A stretch of 64,000 nucleotides of DNA from Jeotgalicoccus meleagridis (GCF_903994045.1 NZ_CAJEWD010000007.1:98886-162885), one strand, 5' to 3'. Shown: positions 28,644 to 37,653, counted from the stretch's first letter. Made by a program: numbers and translations. The notes: generated from the letters alone by a model not told the origin.

Positions 28644-30395
28644 ATGGCGGATAATAAAATTATTGTTGTCGGCGGGGGTCTCGCAGGTTTGATGGCAACA
28701 ATTAAAGCAGCAGAAACTGGTGCAAATGTAGAACTATTTTCAATCGTTCCAGTTAAGCGTTCACACTCAGTGTGTGCACAAGGCGGAATCAATGGGGCAG
28801 TAAATACGAAGGGTGAAGGTGACTCACCTTACATACACTTCGATGATACAGTTTACGGTGGAGACTTCTTAGCAAACCAACCGCCTGTTAAGGCAATGAC
28901 AGAAGCAGCACCGAAGATCATTCACTTACTTGACCGTATGGGGGTAATGTTTAACAGAACATCTGAAGGCTTACTAGACTTTAGACGTTTTGGAGGAACA
29001 CTTCACCACCGTACAGCATATGCAGGTGCAACAACTGGTCAACAGTTACTATATGCTCTAGATGAACAAGTAAGAAGTTATGAAGTTAAGGGGCAAGTTG
29101 ATAAGTTTGAAGGTTGGGAATTTTTAGGTGTGGTTGTGGATGATGAAGGTCGTGCACGTGGAATTACTGCCCAAGAAATTACTTCAGGCGAAATTAAAAC
29201 CTTTAAATCAGATGCTGTAATTATGGCAACTGGTGGCCCTGGTATTATCTTTGGTAAATCAACAAACTCTATGATCAACACTGGTTCTGCAGCTTCAATT
29301 GTTTATCAACAAGGTGCAGTATACGCTAACGGTGAATTCATTCAGATTCACCCAACAGCAATCCCTGGTGACGATAAACTCCGTCTGATGAGTGAATCTG
29401 CACGTGGTGAAGGTGGACGTGTCTGGACTTATAAAGATGGAAAACCTTGGTACTTCCTAGAAGAAAAATATCCTGATTACGGGAACTTAGTTCCTCGTGA
29501 TATTGCGACACGTGAAATCTTTGATGTCTGTGTGAATCAAAAACTTGGTATCAACGGAGAAAACATGGTCTATCTTGACCTTTCACATAAAGACCCACAT
29601 GAGTTAGATGTCAAACTTGGTGGAATCATCGAAATCTATGAGAAATTCACAGGCGATGACCCACGTAAAGTACCGATGAAGATCTTCCCAGCTGTACACT
29701 ATTCAATGGGTGGACTATACGTCGACTACGACCAAATGACAACAATTCCTGGACTATTTGCAGCAGGAGAATGTGATTACTCACAGCATGGTGGTAACCG
29801 TTTAGGCGCGAACTCCTTACTATCTGCAATCTACGGTGGTATGGTTGCTGGACCTAAAGCTGTTGAATATGTCAATGAATTAGAAACATCATATGAAGAT
29901 ATCGATGATTCAGTCTATGACAAATACGCTCAAGCTGAACAAGAGAAATTCGATAACATTCTAGCGATGGATGGGGAAGAAAATGCTTATGTGATTCATA
30001 AGGAACTTGGTGAGATTATGACAGCAAACGTTACAGTGGTGCGTCATAACGATAAATTACTAGAGACTGATAAGAAAATTGTTGAACTGATGGAAAGATA
30101 TAAAAACATCAACATTAACGACACTCAAAAATGGTCTAACCAAGCAGCCTTCTTTACACGTCAGTTATGGAATATGTTAGAGCTTGCACGTGTTATCACG
30201 ATCGGAGCATATAACAGAAACGAATCACGTGGGGCTCACTACAAGCCTGAATTCCCAGACCGTAATGATGAAGAATGGTTGAAAACAACGAAAGCTCACT
30301 ACCAAGGTCCAATGATGGCACCAAGTTTTGAGTATGAAGATGTAGATACTAGTCTAATCGAACCACGTGTTCGTGACTATTCGGCTAAACATTAA
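28644..30395 (+). CDS. sdhA: Succinate dehydrogenase flavoprotein subunit
   Basis: FAD-bearing catalytic subunit oxidising succinate to fumarate in the TCA cycle. Dinucleotide-binding motif IIVVGGGLAGLMA is at the N-terminus. The FAD-attaching histidine is His41 in RSHSVCAQGGING. Substrate-site motifs HPTAIPG, SESARGEGG and HYSMGG are present. 583 aa, as in Bacillus and Staphylococcus. It starts 14 bp after sdhC. Confidence 0.98.
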   Translation: MADNKIIVVGGGLAGLMATIKAAETGANVELFSIVPVKRSHSVCAQGGINGAVNTKGEGDSPYIHFDDTVYGGDFLANQPPVKAMTEAAPKIIHLLDRMGVMFNRTSEGLLDFRRFGGTLHHRTAYAGATTGQQLLYALDEQVRSYEVKGQVDKFEGWEFLGVVVDDEGRARGITAQEITSGEIKTFKSDAVIMATGGPGIIFGKSTNSMINTGSAASIVYQQGAVYANGEFIQIHPTAIPGDDKLRLMSESARGEGGRVWTYKDGKPWYFLEEKYPDYGNLVPRDIATREIFDVCVNQKLGINGENMVYLDLSHKDPHELDVKLGGIIEIYEKFTGDDPRKVPMKIFPAVHYSMGGLYVDYDQMTTIPGLFAAGECDYSQHGGNRLGANSLLSAIYGGMVAGPKAVEYVNELETSYEDIDDSVYDKYAQAEQEKFDNILAMDGEENAYVIHKELGEIMTANVTVVRHNDKLLETDKKIVELMERYKNININDTQKWSNQAAFFTRQLWNMLELARVITIGAYNRNESRGAHYKPEFPDRNDEEWLKTTKAHYQGPMMAPSFEYEDVDTSLIEPRVRDYSAKH

Positions 30396-30414
30396 AAGAA
30401 GGGATGGCAAAACA

Positions 30415-31191
30415 ATGAGTACGGAAACAAAACAAGAAACAATAAGACTAAACATTAAACGCCAAGAAAGCCCTGAAACAGCAAGTTATTGGGAGGAATT
30501 TGAAATTCCTTACCGTCCAAATATGAACGTTATTAGTGCTTTGATGGAGATTCAAAGAAATCCTGTCAATGCTAAGGGGCAAAAAACGACTGCAGTAACA
30601 TGGGACGCAAACTGTCTTGAAGAAGTATGTGGTGCATGTTCAATGGTGATCAATGGTAATGCACGTCAGTCTTGTACTGCTTTAATTGATCAGTTTGAAC
30701 AACCGATTAAATTAGAACCAATGAGCACTTTCCCAATCGTTCGTGACTTACAAGTTGACCGTTCATTCATGTTCGACAACTTAAAACGTGTTAAAGCATG
30801 GGTACCAATCGATGGTACATATGATTTAGGACCAGGACCAAGAATGCCTGAGAAAAAACGTCAAGTTGCATACGAATTATCTAAATGTATGTCATGTGGT
30901 GTATGTTTAGAAGTGTGTCCAAACGTTAACTCTAAATCAGACTTCATGGGTGCAGCACCAATTTCACAAGTTAGATTATTTAACTTACACCCAACAGGTA
31001 GTATGACTAAAAATGAACGCCTAGACGCTTTAATGGGTACTGGCGGAATTGCTGAATGTGGAATGGCACAAAACTGTGTTGAAGCTTGTCCAAAAGGAAT
31101 TCCTTTAACGACTTCAATCGCTTCTATGCAAAGAGAAACAACTTTCCACATGTTTAAATCATTCTTTGGTTCAGATCACGAAGTAAACTAA
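30415..31191 (+). CDS. sdhB: Succinate dehydrogenase iron-sulfur subunit
   Basis: Electron-transfer subunit of complex II. Cysteine motifs for the three clusters are all present: CLEEVCGACSM plus a later Cys for [2Fe-2S], CMSCGVCLEVCP and CGMAQNCVEACPKG for the [4Fe-4S] and [3Fe-4S] centres. ATG 30415 (AAGGGATGG site) gives 258 aa. An upstream frame from 30367 overlaps the end of sdhA and is rejected. Confidence 0.97.
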   Translation: MSTETKQETIRLNIKRQESPETASYWEEFEIPYRPNMNVISALMEIQRNPVNAKGQKTTAVTWDANCLEEVCGACSMVINGNARQSCTALIDQFEQPIKLEPMSTFPIVRDLQVDRSFMFDNLKRVKAWVPIDGTYDLGPGPRMPEKKRQVAYELSKCMSCGVCLEVCPNVNSKSDFMGAAPISQVRLFNLHPTGSMTKNERLDALMGTGGIAECGMAQNCVEACPKGIPLTTSIASMQRETTFHMFKSFFGSDHEVN

Positions 31192-31232
31192 GATATTTAA
31201 GACAGGGCTAGAACAAAACATTCCTGTTATAT

Positions 31233-31323
31233 AAAGCCGGACGTTAGCTTTTCTGGGGCATCGAGTGAGCCTGTAGTCTCACGCAGATGCTTTTCCCCTA
31301 GAGGTCTAACGTCCGGCTTTTTA
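31233..31323 (+). terminator. Large nested hairpin after sdhB
   Basis: Outer perfect stem of 15 bp (31233-31247 with 31306-31320), then nested helices GGGG/CCCC, GCATC/GATGC and TGAG/CTCA, ending in a short T tail. Almost the whole 88-nt segment can pair. It acts plausibly as the sdh terminator but is far more elaborate than the others here. Confidence 0.75.
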
Positions 31324-31483
31324 AGTATATTCAATTATTTTTCTTTAACTTCAGAACTTTTGTCCTACCACTTTTATTTTATCAACTTTAAAAAAACTAC
31401 CATCCTATAAGCTAAGCTCATCCTATTTTTTTCTTTCGATTTACGTTATTATTAGTCTAAAGGACTTTTAAGGGGACGACTGT

Positions 31484-31927
31484 ATGTACGGAGAAAGTGA
31501 TATTATTTCAATAGAAAAATCTTTAAGGTACATTGCCGGACGCGTGAGAGCGAATGGGCGAGAAATATTAAAAGATCATGATATTTCACCACTTCAGTTC
31601 GTCGCACTTCAATGGGTGGGGGACAAGGAAGGCATTACCATTGGTAAACTTGCCAGTCATATGTACTTAGCTCATTCAACGACGACAGACATAGTAGATA
31701 AATTAGAGCGTGCGAATTTTGTAAAGCGTGTTCGCTCTGATACCGATAAAAGACAGGTCTTGGTCATTATGGAAAGTCGTGGTAAATCACTTATACAAAA
31801 GGTCATAGACAAGCGAGTGGCTTACATTGCAGAGATTACAGCAAACTTAGAAGAAAGTGATCGAGTCATTCTCCCAAGGGTCTTAGAAGAAGTATTAAGA
31901 GAAAGTGAGAGATTGATTAATGACTAG
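31484..31927 (+). CDS. MarR-family transcriptional regulator
   Basis: Winged-helix regulator of 147 aa. The recognition region ITIGKLASHMYLAHSTTTDIVDKLE (about 50-74) and the wing with VRSDTDKRQVLV (about 84-95) are typical of MarR proteins. Ligand and targets are unknown. It precedes murI, whose start overlaps its stop by 8 nt, so the two are translationally coupled. Confidence 0.9.
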   Translation: MYGESDIISIEKSLRYIAGRVRANGREILKDHDISPLQFVALQWVGDKEGITIGKLASHMYLAHSTTTDIVDKLERANFVKRVRSDTDKRQVLVIMESRGKSLIQKVIDKRVAYIAEITANLEESDRVILPRVLEEVLRESERLIND

Positions 31928-32729
31928 ACCAATTGGAATTATGGATTCAGGTGTTGGTGGCCTGACAGTGGCTAAGGAAATTATTCATGCCTTACCATCA
32001 GAATCAATTATTTATTTTGCCGACTCCTTAAATTGTCCATATGGACCACAGTCCACCGATAGTGTGTATAAGCATACAAAAGCCGCGGTGGATTTTTTAA
32101 TTAAGGAAGGTGCTAAGACAGTTATAATTGCCTGTAACACGGCAACAGCTGCTGTTATGCCAGCCTTAAGAGACGAAGTGGATGTCCCTTTGTATGGGGT
32201 CATCAATCCCGGTGCGCTCGGTGCGGTTAGAAAAAGTACGCATAATGAAGTGCTCCTCTTAGCAACTGAAGGCACGGTGAAATCAAAAGCTTATGACAAA
32301 GCTATTGCTGATTTTGATAGTGATATCAAACTCACAAGCGTTGCCTGTCCAGAATTTGTTAACCTCATAGAGAGTGGGGAATATAGAAATAAGCTCCGAA
32401 CTGAACAAGTGATCTCAAACAAACTTGAGGCGTATAAAGACTCTGGCTGTGACACGATAATTTTGGGTTGTACACATTTTCCTTTAATTGAAAAAGAAAT
32501 ATCAGCCTTCTTCAATGATGAAAAACATATGGTGGATGCAGGTTTTGAAACGGTGAATATTGCCTTATCCCAACTCCATCGTAAAAATTTATTAAATACA
32601 CATAAAGAAACACCTAAACATACCTTTTTTGTCCATGGCAAAAATGATACATTTGAAACCATTTTGAATACTTGGATTCCAAATATCGACTATTCAATCA
32701 AAGAAATTTATTTAACAAAGGAGCACTAA
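31920..32729 (+). CDS. murI: Glutamate racemase
   Basis: Makes D-glutamate for peptidoglycan. The two catalytic cysteines are Cys72 (IACNTATAAV) and Cys184 (ILGCTHFPLI); the N-terminal motif IGIMDSGVGGLTVAKEI is intact. 269 aa. It is followed directly by rdgB (1-bp gap), the usual staphylococcal order. Confidence 0.97.
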   Translation: MTRPIGIMDSGVGGLTVAKEIIHALPSESIIYFADSLNCPYGPQSTDSVYKHTKAAVDFLIKEGAKTVIIACNTATAAVMPALRDEVDVPLYGVINPGALGAVRKSTHNEVLLLATEGTVKSKAYDKAIADFDSDIKLTSVACPEFVNLIESGEYRNKLRTEQVISNKLEAYKDSGCDTIILGCTHFPLIEKEISAFFNDEKHMVDAGFETVNIALSQLHRKNLLNTHKETPKHTFFVHGKNDTFETILNTWIPNIDYSIKEIYLTKEH

Positions 32730-32730
32730 G

Positions 32731-33321
32731 ATGACAAAGATAGTAATTGCGAGCGGCAACCAAGGAAAAATTAAAGATTTTAAAGCGATTTTCTCAGACT
32801 TTGAAGTGGTAGGGATTAAAGAAATTTTACCTAACTTTGAAGTAGAAGAAACAGGGACAACATTTAAAGAAAATGCGATCTTAAAAAGTGAAGCGGCAAG
32901 CGAGGAACTTAATCTACCAGTAATCAGTGATGATTCAGGACTATCAGTAGAAGCGCTAGAAGGTAGACCAGGTGTGTATTCTGCAAGATACTCTGGAGAG
33001 AATGCAACCGATGAAAAGAACAATGCTAAACTCTTAGATGAACTCAAAGGCGTAGAAAACCGTGCAGCTTACTTTACTTGTGTACTCGCCATCAGCATTC
33101 CAGGTGAAGAAACAAGGACCTATGAAGGCACGCTAGCAGGAGAAATATTAACAGAAGCACATGGTGATGGTGGCTTTGGTTATGATCCATTATTTAAAAC
33201 TTTAGATGGGGTTTATCTCGGGACGATTAAAGCTGAAGAAAAAGGGAAAATTAGTCATAGAGGTAAAGCCTTAGAGAAATTGATGAATGACAAAGAAGTA
33301 TTTAAAAAGTTACAGAAATAA
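32731..33321 (+). CDS. rdgB: XTP/dITP diphosphatase (RdgB/HAM1)
   Basis: House-cleaning enzyme hydrolysing non-canonical purine nucleoside triphosphates. Nucleotide-binding motif ASGNQGKIKDF at residues 8-18, then VISDDSGLSVEALEGRPGVYSARY and GDGGFGYDPLF. 196 aa. SD AAAGGAG. Confidence 0.96.
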   Translation: MTKIVIASGNQGKIKDFKAIFSDFEVVGIKEILPNFEVEETGTTFKENAILKSEAASEELNLPVISDDSGLSVEALEGRPGVYSARYSGENATDEKNNAKLLDELKGVENRAAYFTCVLAISIPGEETRTYEGTLAGEILTEAHGDGGFGYDPLFKTLDGVYLGTIKAEEKGKISHRGKALEKLMNDKEVFKKLQK

Positions 33322-33333
33322 GGGGATGTCAAG

Positions 33334-33819
33334 ATGAGAGTATTAGTAATAAGTGATAATCATGGTGAAAAGAATATTTTGAATGAAGTCTATGACGTAG
33401 TAAAACCAGATGCTGCCATTCATTTAGGAGATAGTGAATTTCCGTATGACAGCGAAGAAATCTCAAAGTATTTAAGAGTGAAAGGGAATACTGACCGCGA
33501 TGACACTTACCCTAAAGAAGGCTTGTTTGAAGAGGCAAGCATGTTCTATACACACGGTCACTTGTATGGTATTAAACAAGACCGACAACAGCTCGCTGAA
33601 AAAGCAGATGAAGTTGGGGCAAAATATGCGCTCTATGGCCATTCACACGTTGCCAAGGTCGAACGTCTTAACGGTGTCTATTGCATCAATCCAGGCAGTA
33701 TTTCATCGTCTAGAAACGAATATCCTGAGAGTTATCTAGTCATCGATACTGACAACAATCTAGCAAGCTATTACAGCCGTAAACATCAGTTGATGGATGA
33801 ATTTAGTTTAAAAGAATAG
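33334..33819 (+). CDS. YfcE/MJ0936-type metallophosphoesterase
   Basis: Calcineurin-like phosphodiesterase of 161 aa. Metal-binding motifs are in order: ISDNHGE (about 6-12), HLGDSEF (30-36), VKGNTDRDD (49-57), THGHLYG (73-79) and GHSHVAK (102-108). Physiological substrate not identifiable. It lies 12 bp after rdgB, as in Bacillus (ysnB). Confidence 0.92.
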   Translation: MRVLVISDNHGEKNILNEVYDVVKPDAAIHLGDSEFPYDSEEISKYLRVKGNTDRDDTYPKEGLFEEASMFYTHGHLYGIKQDRQQLAEKADEVGAKYALYGHSHVAKVERLNGVYCINPGSISSSRNEYPESYLVIDTDNNLASYYSRKHQLMDEFSLKE

Positions 33820-33831
33820 GAGCTAGTCACC

Positions 33832-34377
33832 ATGAGAATCGAAGTTGATGAAACCATTACCCTAAAACAAGTTCAAGCTTTTGAATATCAAGACATGTTT
33901 GATTTAGTCGATAAAAATCGTACACAACTGAGAGAATGGTTGCCTTGGTTAGACTTTGTCACTGAAGCGGATGACTATAAGTCGACCATTCAAGCTTGGG
34001 TTGAGAAAAACGATGCAGGAGAATCGATGACCTTAGGGCTCTATGTTGATAATCAGCTCGCTGGTATGTGTGGCTATAACACAATCGATTTAATGAATAA
34101 AAAAGGCGCTATCGGCTACTGGCTTGCAGAAGAGTTCGGTGGTCAAGGTGTGATGACCAGAGCAGTGAAAGGTCTAACGGACTATGGCTTTAAGCAGCTT
34201 GAACTTCACCGAATTGAAATTTCTGCTGGAGTCTTTAATAAAAAAAGTAGAGCCATTCCAGAGCGTTTAAACTTTTATAAAGAAGCGATTTTAAAAGATG
34301 CAGAGTTTTTATATGATCATTATCATGATTTAGTCTTGTATAGAATGATAAAAGATGATTGGTTAACGGAAAATTAA
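33832..34377 (+). CDS. GNAT N-acetyltransferase, RimJ/RimL type
   Basis: 181-aa acetyl-CoA-dependent acyltransferase of the group that includes ribosomal-protein acetylases. Visible features are the REWLPWLDFV opening typical of RimJ/L-like proteins, AIGYWLAEEFGGQGVMTRAVKGL with the acetyl-CoA loop (about 103-124), and HRIEISAGVFNKKSRAIPERLNF. The substrate is unknown. It is the last gene before the tRNA-Arg gene, with no terminator evident. Confidence 0.9.
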   Translation: MRIEVDETITLKQVQAFEYQDMFDLVDKNRTQLREWLPWLDFVTEADDYKSTIQAWVEKNDAGESMTLGLYVDNQLAGMCGYNTIDLMNKKGAIGYWLAEEFGGQGVMTRAVKGLTDYGFKQLELHRIEISAGVFNKKSRAIPERLNFYKEAILKDAEFLYDHYHDLVLYRMIKDDWLTEN

Positions 34378-34406
34378 CAAATCATATAAAAAATTAAAAA
34401 TAGTCG

Positions 34407-34436
34407 TTGACTTTCACTAGTATTGTTGGCTATAAT
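34407..34436 (+). promoter_or_regulatory. Promoter of the tRNA-Arg gene
   Basis: TTGACT (34407-34412), 18-bp spacer, TATAAT (34431-34436), 18 bp before the tRNA 5' end. Confidence 0.8.
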
Positions 34437-34454
34437 AGAACTTGTCTTGATTGA

Positions 34455-34528
34455 GTCCCGGTAGCTCAGCAGGATAGAGCAATGGCCTTCTAAGCCATCG
34501 GTCGGGGGTTCGAATCCCTCCCGGGACG
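34455..34528 (+). tRNA. tRNA-Arg (anticodon TCT)
   Basis: Complete cloverleaf of 74 nt: acceptor GTCCCGG/CCGGGAC, D stem GCTC/GAGC, anticodon stem ATGGC/GCCAT with loop CTTCTAA (anticodon TCT, reading AGA/AGG), T arm GGGGG-TTCGAAT-CCCTC, discriminator G. CCA is not encoded. Its 3' end is the attachment site of the prophage that follows. Confidence 0.97.
34513..34528. repeat. attL core within tRNA-Arg 3' end
   Basis: AATCCCTCCCGGGACG forms the 3' end of the tRNA gene. A near copy lacking one G occurs at 42014-42028, as expected for integrase-mediated insertion that restores the tRNA. Confidence 0.8.
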
Positions 34529-34543
34529 TCTGAATACTTTTTT

Positions 34544-34594
34544 AAACCCTACTAATCACCGTTAATCGTTGATTTAATAGGGTTTTTTTTTTTT
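34544..34594 (+). terminator. Terminator-like hairpin after tRNA-Arg (element side)
   Basis: Stem AAACCCTA / TAGGGTTT with a 26-nt loop and a 12-T run. It may end the tRNA transcript, or in reverse the integrase transcript. Confidence 0.6.
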
Positions 34595-34630
34595 GTCATG
34601 TGATTTGAAGTGATTAAAATTGAATATAGA

Positions 34631-34647
34631 TGTCAATATTCTGTCAA
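34631..34647. repeat. Left copy of the terminal direct repeat (arm-type site)
   Basis: TGTCAATATTCTGTCAA, repeated with one difference at 41961-41977 near the other end. Inside it, TGTCAA occurs twice. Position close to both att cores suggests integrase arm binding. Confidence 0.6.
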
Positions 34648-34661
34648 CGAAACACATACCC

Positions 34662-35701
34662 CTATAGGGTATCGTTATTTTCTATAGAATTTAGGATATC
34701 TTTAACGATACTTTCAGAACTTTCTTTTGAACTATTAAAACGATGTCCATAGAATTCACGTGTAATATTTATGTTCGCATGATCAACTCGTTTTGAAACA
34801 TGTTCGTCATCGACACCTTTATCGATTAAGTAGGTAATGTGTGTATGTCTGAGTGAGTGGAGTATTTTATGTCCTTTGATGCCTGCTTTGTCTAATGCAT
34901 ATCTGAAATGTGATTTTACTGCAGTGTTAGATCGTTTGAGGAAAGTGCCATTTAAATTGATTCTAAGGCGTTCTATTTGTGATTGGATATGTTGGCTATC
35001 GGCATGTGATATTTCGACTGTACGTTTCGCATTTACCGTTTTCCCGCCACGTATGAATATCGTTTCGTTCTCAAAGTCAAAATCCTCGTATCTTAGATTA
35101 CTTACTTCACCAAATCTAGCACCTGTGACTGTAAGATGAATAAAAATAATCCGCTTGGTGTATTCATTTCTTTAATGACTTCTTTTAACTTCTCGTACTC
35201 AAAATCTTCCATAAACTTAACATGTTCAGGCATATCTTCAATCTCACTTTCTAAGCGTGCGTTGAATGTAGGATTACGTTTTGCGATTCCATCGTAGACT
35301 GCCTGCTCATAACATGCTCTAATCGCCTGATGATCTTTCTTCATTGTGCCTAATGTATATTGTTCGCCTAATTGATTCATATACTCTTGATATTCACGTT
35401 GTGTGACATCATTAGGACGTACATTATCACCAAAGTAGAGTAGGAACTTTCTAAGAGCATTAAAGTATCTCAAATAGGTTTTATGAGTGACGTACTTCTC
35501 TTTATACGTTTCTACCCACAAGGTAAAGTATTGAGCGAAGTTTAGATGAGCATATTTATTTTGTTGTTTCATTGGATTTTCTAGTATCTTTTCTATAACA
35601 ATTTTAGCTTCTTTCTTAGTCGCAAAACCTTGCTGTCTATACCGTTTGTTTTTATATGAAAAATCAAATCCCCACTTACCATTTATCTTCTTCGGTTCCA
35701 T
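34662..35701 (-). pseudogene. int: Tyrosine-type phage integrase, frameshifted
   Basis: Site-specific recombinase of the staphylococcal phage/pathogenicity-island type. The N-terminal arm-binding domain (GKWGFDFSYKNKRYRQQGF) and the core-binding SAM-like domain are intact from ATG at 35701. The frame breaks near 35142-35146: restoring one T in an A5/T5 run joins it to the next frame, which carries the catalytic Arg (LTVTGARFGEV), HSLRHTH and the tyrosine in REFYGH, ending at 34662. The break truncates the protein at 35102 before all catalytic residues. A homopolymer sequencing error is possible, but the neighbouring cro gene is also ruined. It starts 10 bp after immA. Confidence 0.85.
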
Positions 35702-35711
35702 TCTATCCCTC

Positions 35712-36161
35712 CTAAAACTCTATACCAGACACTTTAGAGTGATTGACTAACATATCTATCCTTTTAAGTGCAACACCCTCACAAACGCCAAAATACGCCA
35801 TTAAATCCGTTGCCTGATAGAGTCTGTTTTTGGTGATTAGTTTTTCTGGCATCTGTAAGAGTAGACCAAACTTTTCTGCTTCTGCTTCTTGATATTCATT
35901 GTATGATCGTGGCATATTGTGTTGATGTGTCTCATGTAAAAACATGTGTCCTGCTTCGTGACAAAATGCTTTGAAAATCTCATGCTTTTTATCAAATTTT
36001 AGTCCGATAATATCAACACCAGACTTTTGTACATAAAAGTTGGATTGGGGATTGTAGAGTATGTGTACATTAAACATATAAGCTAGGTGTTCTATATTTA
36101 AATCAGTCACATCTAATATGGATAAATCCACGATGTCATTTACTTTCTGTTCGATTCTCAT
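35712..36161 (-). CDS. ImmA/IrrE-family metallopeptidase
   Basis: 149-aa zinc protease-like protein. The HExxH motif is visible as AFCHEAGHMFLHE near 67-79, with a downstream EAEAEKFG glutamate helix. Relatives such as ImmA of ICEBs1 cleave the element's repressor after DNA damage. Here it lies between the repressor genes and int, with a LexA-type box directly upstream, which fits a role in lifting lysogenic repression. Start ATG 36161 has an AAAGGGG site. Confidence 0.88.
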   Translation of the reverse strand: MRIEQKVNDIVDLSILDVTDLNIEHLAYMFNVHILYNPQSNFYVQKSGVDIIGLKFDKKHEIFKAFCHEAGHMFLHETHQHNMPRSYNEYQEAEAEKFGLLLQMPEKLITKNRLYQATDLMAYFGVCEGVALKRIDMLVNHSKVSGIEF

Positions 36162-36175
36162 GTCAAAACCCCTTT

Positions 36176-36195
36176 ATTTTAGAACATATGTTCGG
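36176..36195 (-). promoter_or_regulatory. LexA-type SOS box and -10 of immA-int
   Basis: GAACATATGTTC at 36182-36193 is a perfect dyad matching the Gram-positive LexA core GAACNNNNGTTC (CGAACATATGTTCT on the coding strand). It abuts a TAAAAT -10 box (complement of 36176-36181). Predicted: DNA damage derepresses immA and int. Confidence 0.7.
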
Positions 36196-36251
36196 TTTAA
36201 AGTTTAAAAAATTACTGACCACTGTGTAACCAATGGTCAGTTGGTTGGAGA

Positions 36252-37079
36252 TTATTGTAAGTTTATAATTCCTGTTTGAGTTCCAAAAATTCCTGATTGA
36301 ACTTGTAATTGCTTAGTCTGGCTATCTACAACACCTTGAGTTACATCATAGACGATAAGAGCATCACGTGATGAACCAGGGTTTAATTTTTCTGCAAGCA
36401 ATCCAAGATTATCAGGACTGATTGCTTGGTTAGCATAAGTAGAAGCAACGCTGTCAGGTTCGTATACTGTTTCACCATCTACAATTTTGAAATATTCACT
36501 CATCATCATGATAGCTTCATTTTGATTGTTCGTGACAGTTACGTCTAAAACAAGATAAGTGTCATTTGCATTAGATGTCATTACATCACCAACTGAATCT
36601 TGTTGTGTGACACCGTGAACTGTAAAGTCTAGGTCGTCAACTGTTAAAGTATCTCCAATTCCCACTGTTTCAACAGCTTCATCTTCTTCAACGACTTCTT
36701 CATCTTCTGATGCACTTTCTTCTTGCTCGCCGCTTTCAGTTTCCACTTCTTCTTCAACATCCTCAGCAGGTTCTGTCTTTTCAACTTCCGTTGTTTCTGA
36801 TTGGTCAGTTTCTTCAGTTGATTTTTGTTCAGACGTTTGTTCAGTTGTTGATTGGTCTGCACTTGTGTTTGTAGCAGTATTGGTATTTTCCGTACCACTT
36901 TGGGCACCTAAATTAAATACAACAGCTAATGTGATTACACCAGTGACCACCCATTTAGCAGTTTTGTTCCAGTCTGCATGTCTCCACATTAAATAAAGAC
37001 CGACTGGAAAGAAGATAATAAGGAATAGAATTATAAACCAATTCCTTTTACGCAACGGCACTTTCTCTTTCTCAGACAT
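36252..37079 (-). CDS. Membrane protein with DUF4352-like domain
   Basis: 275 aa. The N-terminus has a basic KRNWF start, two hydrophobic segments (about 13-32 and 40-58) and then an acidic Ser/Thr/Glu-rich linker (about 62-135). The C-terminal globular part (about 140-275) begins VGIGDTLTVDDLDFTVHGV, typical of DUF4352 immunoglobulin-like domains, and probably lies outside the membrane. Such genes are common beside the repressor in staphylococcal prophages; the function is not known. Next gene upstream is the CI-like repressor. Confidence 0.8.
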   Translation of the reverse strand: MSEKEKVPLRKRNWFIILFLIIFFPVGLYLMWRHADWNKTAKWVVTGVITLAVVFNLGAQSGTENTNTATNTSADQSTTEQTSEQKSTEETDQSETTEVEKTEPAEDVEEEVETESGEQEESASEDEEVVEEDEAVETVGIGDTLTVDDLDFTVHGVTQQDSVGDVMTSNANDTYLVLDVTVTNNQNEAIMMMSEYFKIVDGETVYEPDSVASTYANQAISPDNLGLLAEKLNPGSSRDALIVYDVTQGVVDSQTKQLQVQSGIFGTQTGIINLQ

Positions 37080-37145
37080 AACACAATCCTCCTATGATTC
37101 TAATATATGTAAATTTACTCTATAAATAATAGGGCAACGCCCTAA

Positions 37146-37496
37146 TTACTTATCCTTATTCTGTTTATACTTCAAGAATTCAATTTTCTCATTAATCTCA
37201 CGGATCAATTCTTTCTTTACATCATCTGGTAGACTGTCAAACGCTTCTTTATCCTTAAACATGAAGGCATCGAAGTCGTCTGATGTTTCGTTGTGTTTTG
37301 GTTCTCTTCCTAATAACTCATCTACAGAACAGTTAAGTGCATCAGCCAAACTAATTAAATCTTCATCGTTAGGTTTAGTATATCCACGTTCCCAATTAGA
37401 TATCACTTGAGAAGATGTACCAACTTTATCAGCCAGTTCTTTTTGATATAAATTATTCAGTTTTCTAATACGTTTTATATTGTTTGAGACAGCCAT
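37146..37496 (-). CDS. CI-like XRE-family repressor
   Basis: 116-aa phage repressor with an N-terminal helix-turn-helix (KRIRKLNNLYQKELADKVG, SQVISNWERGYTKPN, about 7-45). The short C-terminal part has no peptidase signature, so inactivation would have to come from elsewhere, plausibly the nearby ImmA protease. It faces the cro pseudogene across a 157-bp region with several shared operators. Confidence 0.92.
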   Translation of the reverse strand: MAVSNNIKRIRKLNNLYQKELADKVGTSSQVISNWERGYTKPNDEDLISLADALNCSVDELLGREPKHNETSDDFDAFMFKDKEAFDSLPDDVKKELIREINEKIEFLKYKQNKDK

Positions 37497-37534
37497 AACG
37501 GACTCCTCCTATCCGTTACCATAATATCAGTTAA

Positions 37535-37637
37535 TAACGGTTTTTGTTACCTTAATAACGAAATTGGATATTTTTATATATAAAAGTGTTGAAATTAACG
37601 GAAGTGGTTAGTATAGTGTAATTAACGGATAGCGTTA
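37535..37637. promoter_or_regulatory. Lysogeny switch: operators and rightward promoter
   Basis: Three 15-bp sites of form TAACGG-N5-GTTA lie here: 37535-37549, 37596-37610 and 37623-37637; a fourth is at 37847-37861 inside the cro pseudogene. The rightward promoter is TTGAAA (37589-37594), 17 bp, TATAGT (37612-37617), and the second site fills its spacer, so bound repressor would block it. The third site overlaps the start of transcription. Confidence 0.75.
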
Positions 37638-37653
37638 GTGTAGGTGATATAAC

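Noticed and set aside
30367..30414. Longer start for sdhB overlapping sdhA
   Set aside because: It lacks a ribosome site; ATG 30415 gives the usual 258-aa SdhB start.
34837..35139. Forward-strand open frame of 100 codons over the integrase
   Set aside because: It is a shadow of the reverse-strand integrase, whose catalytic motifs are plain in the other strand.
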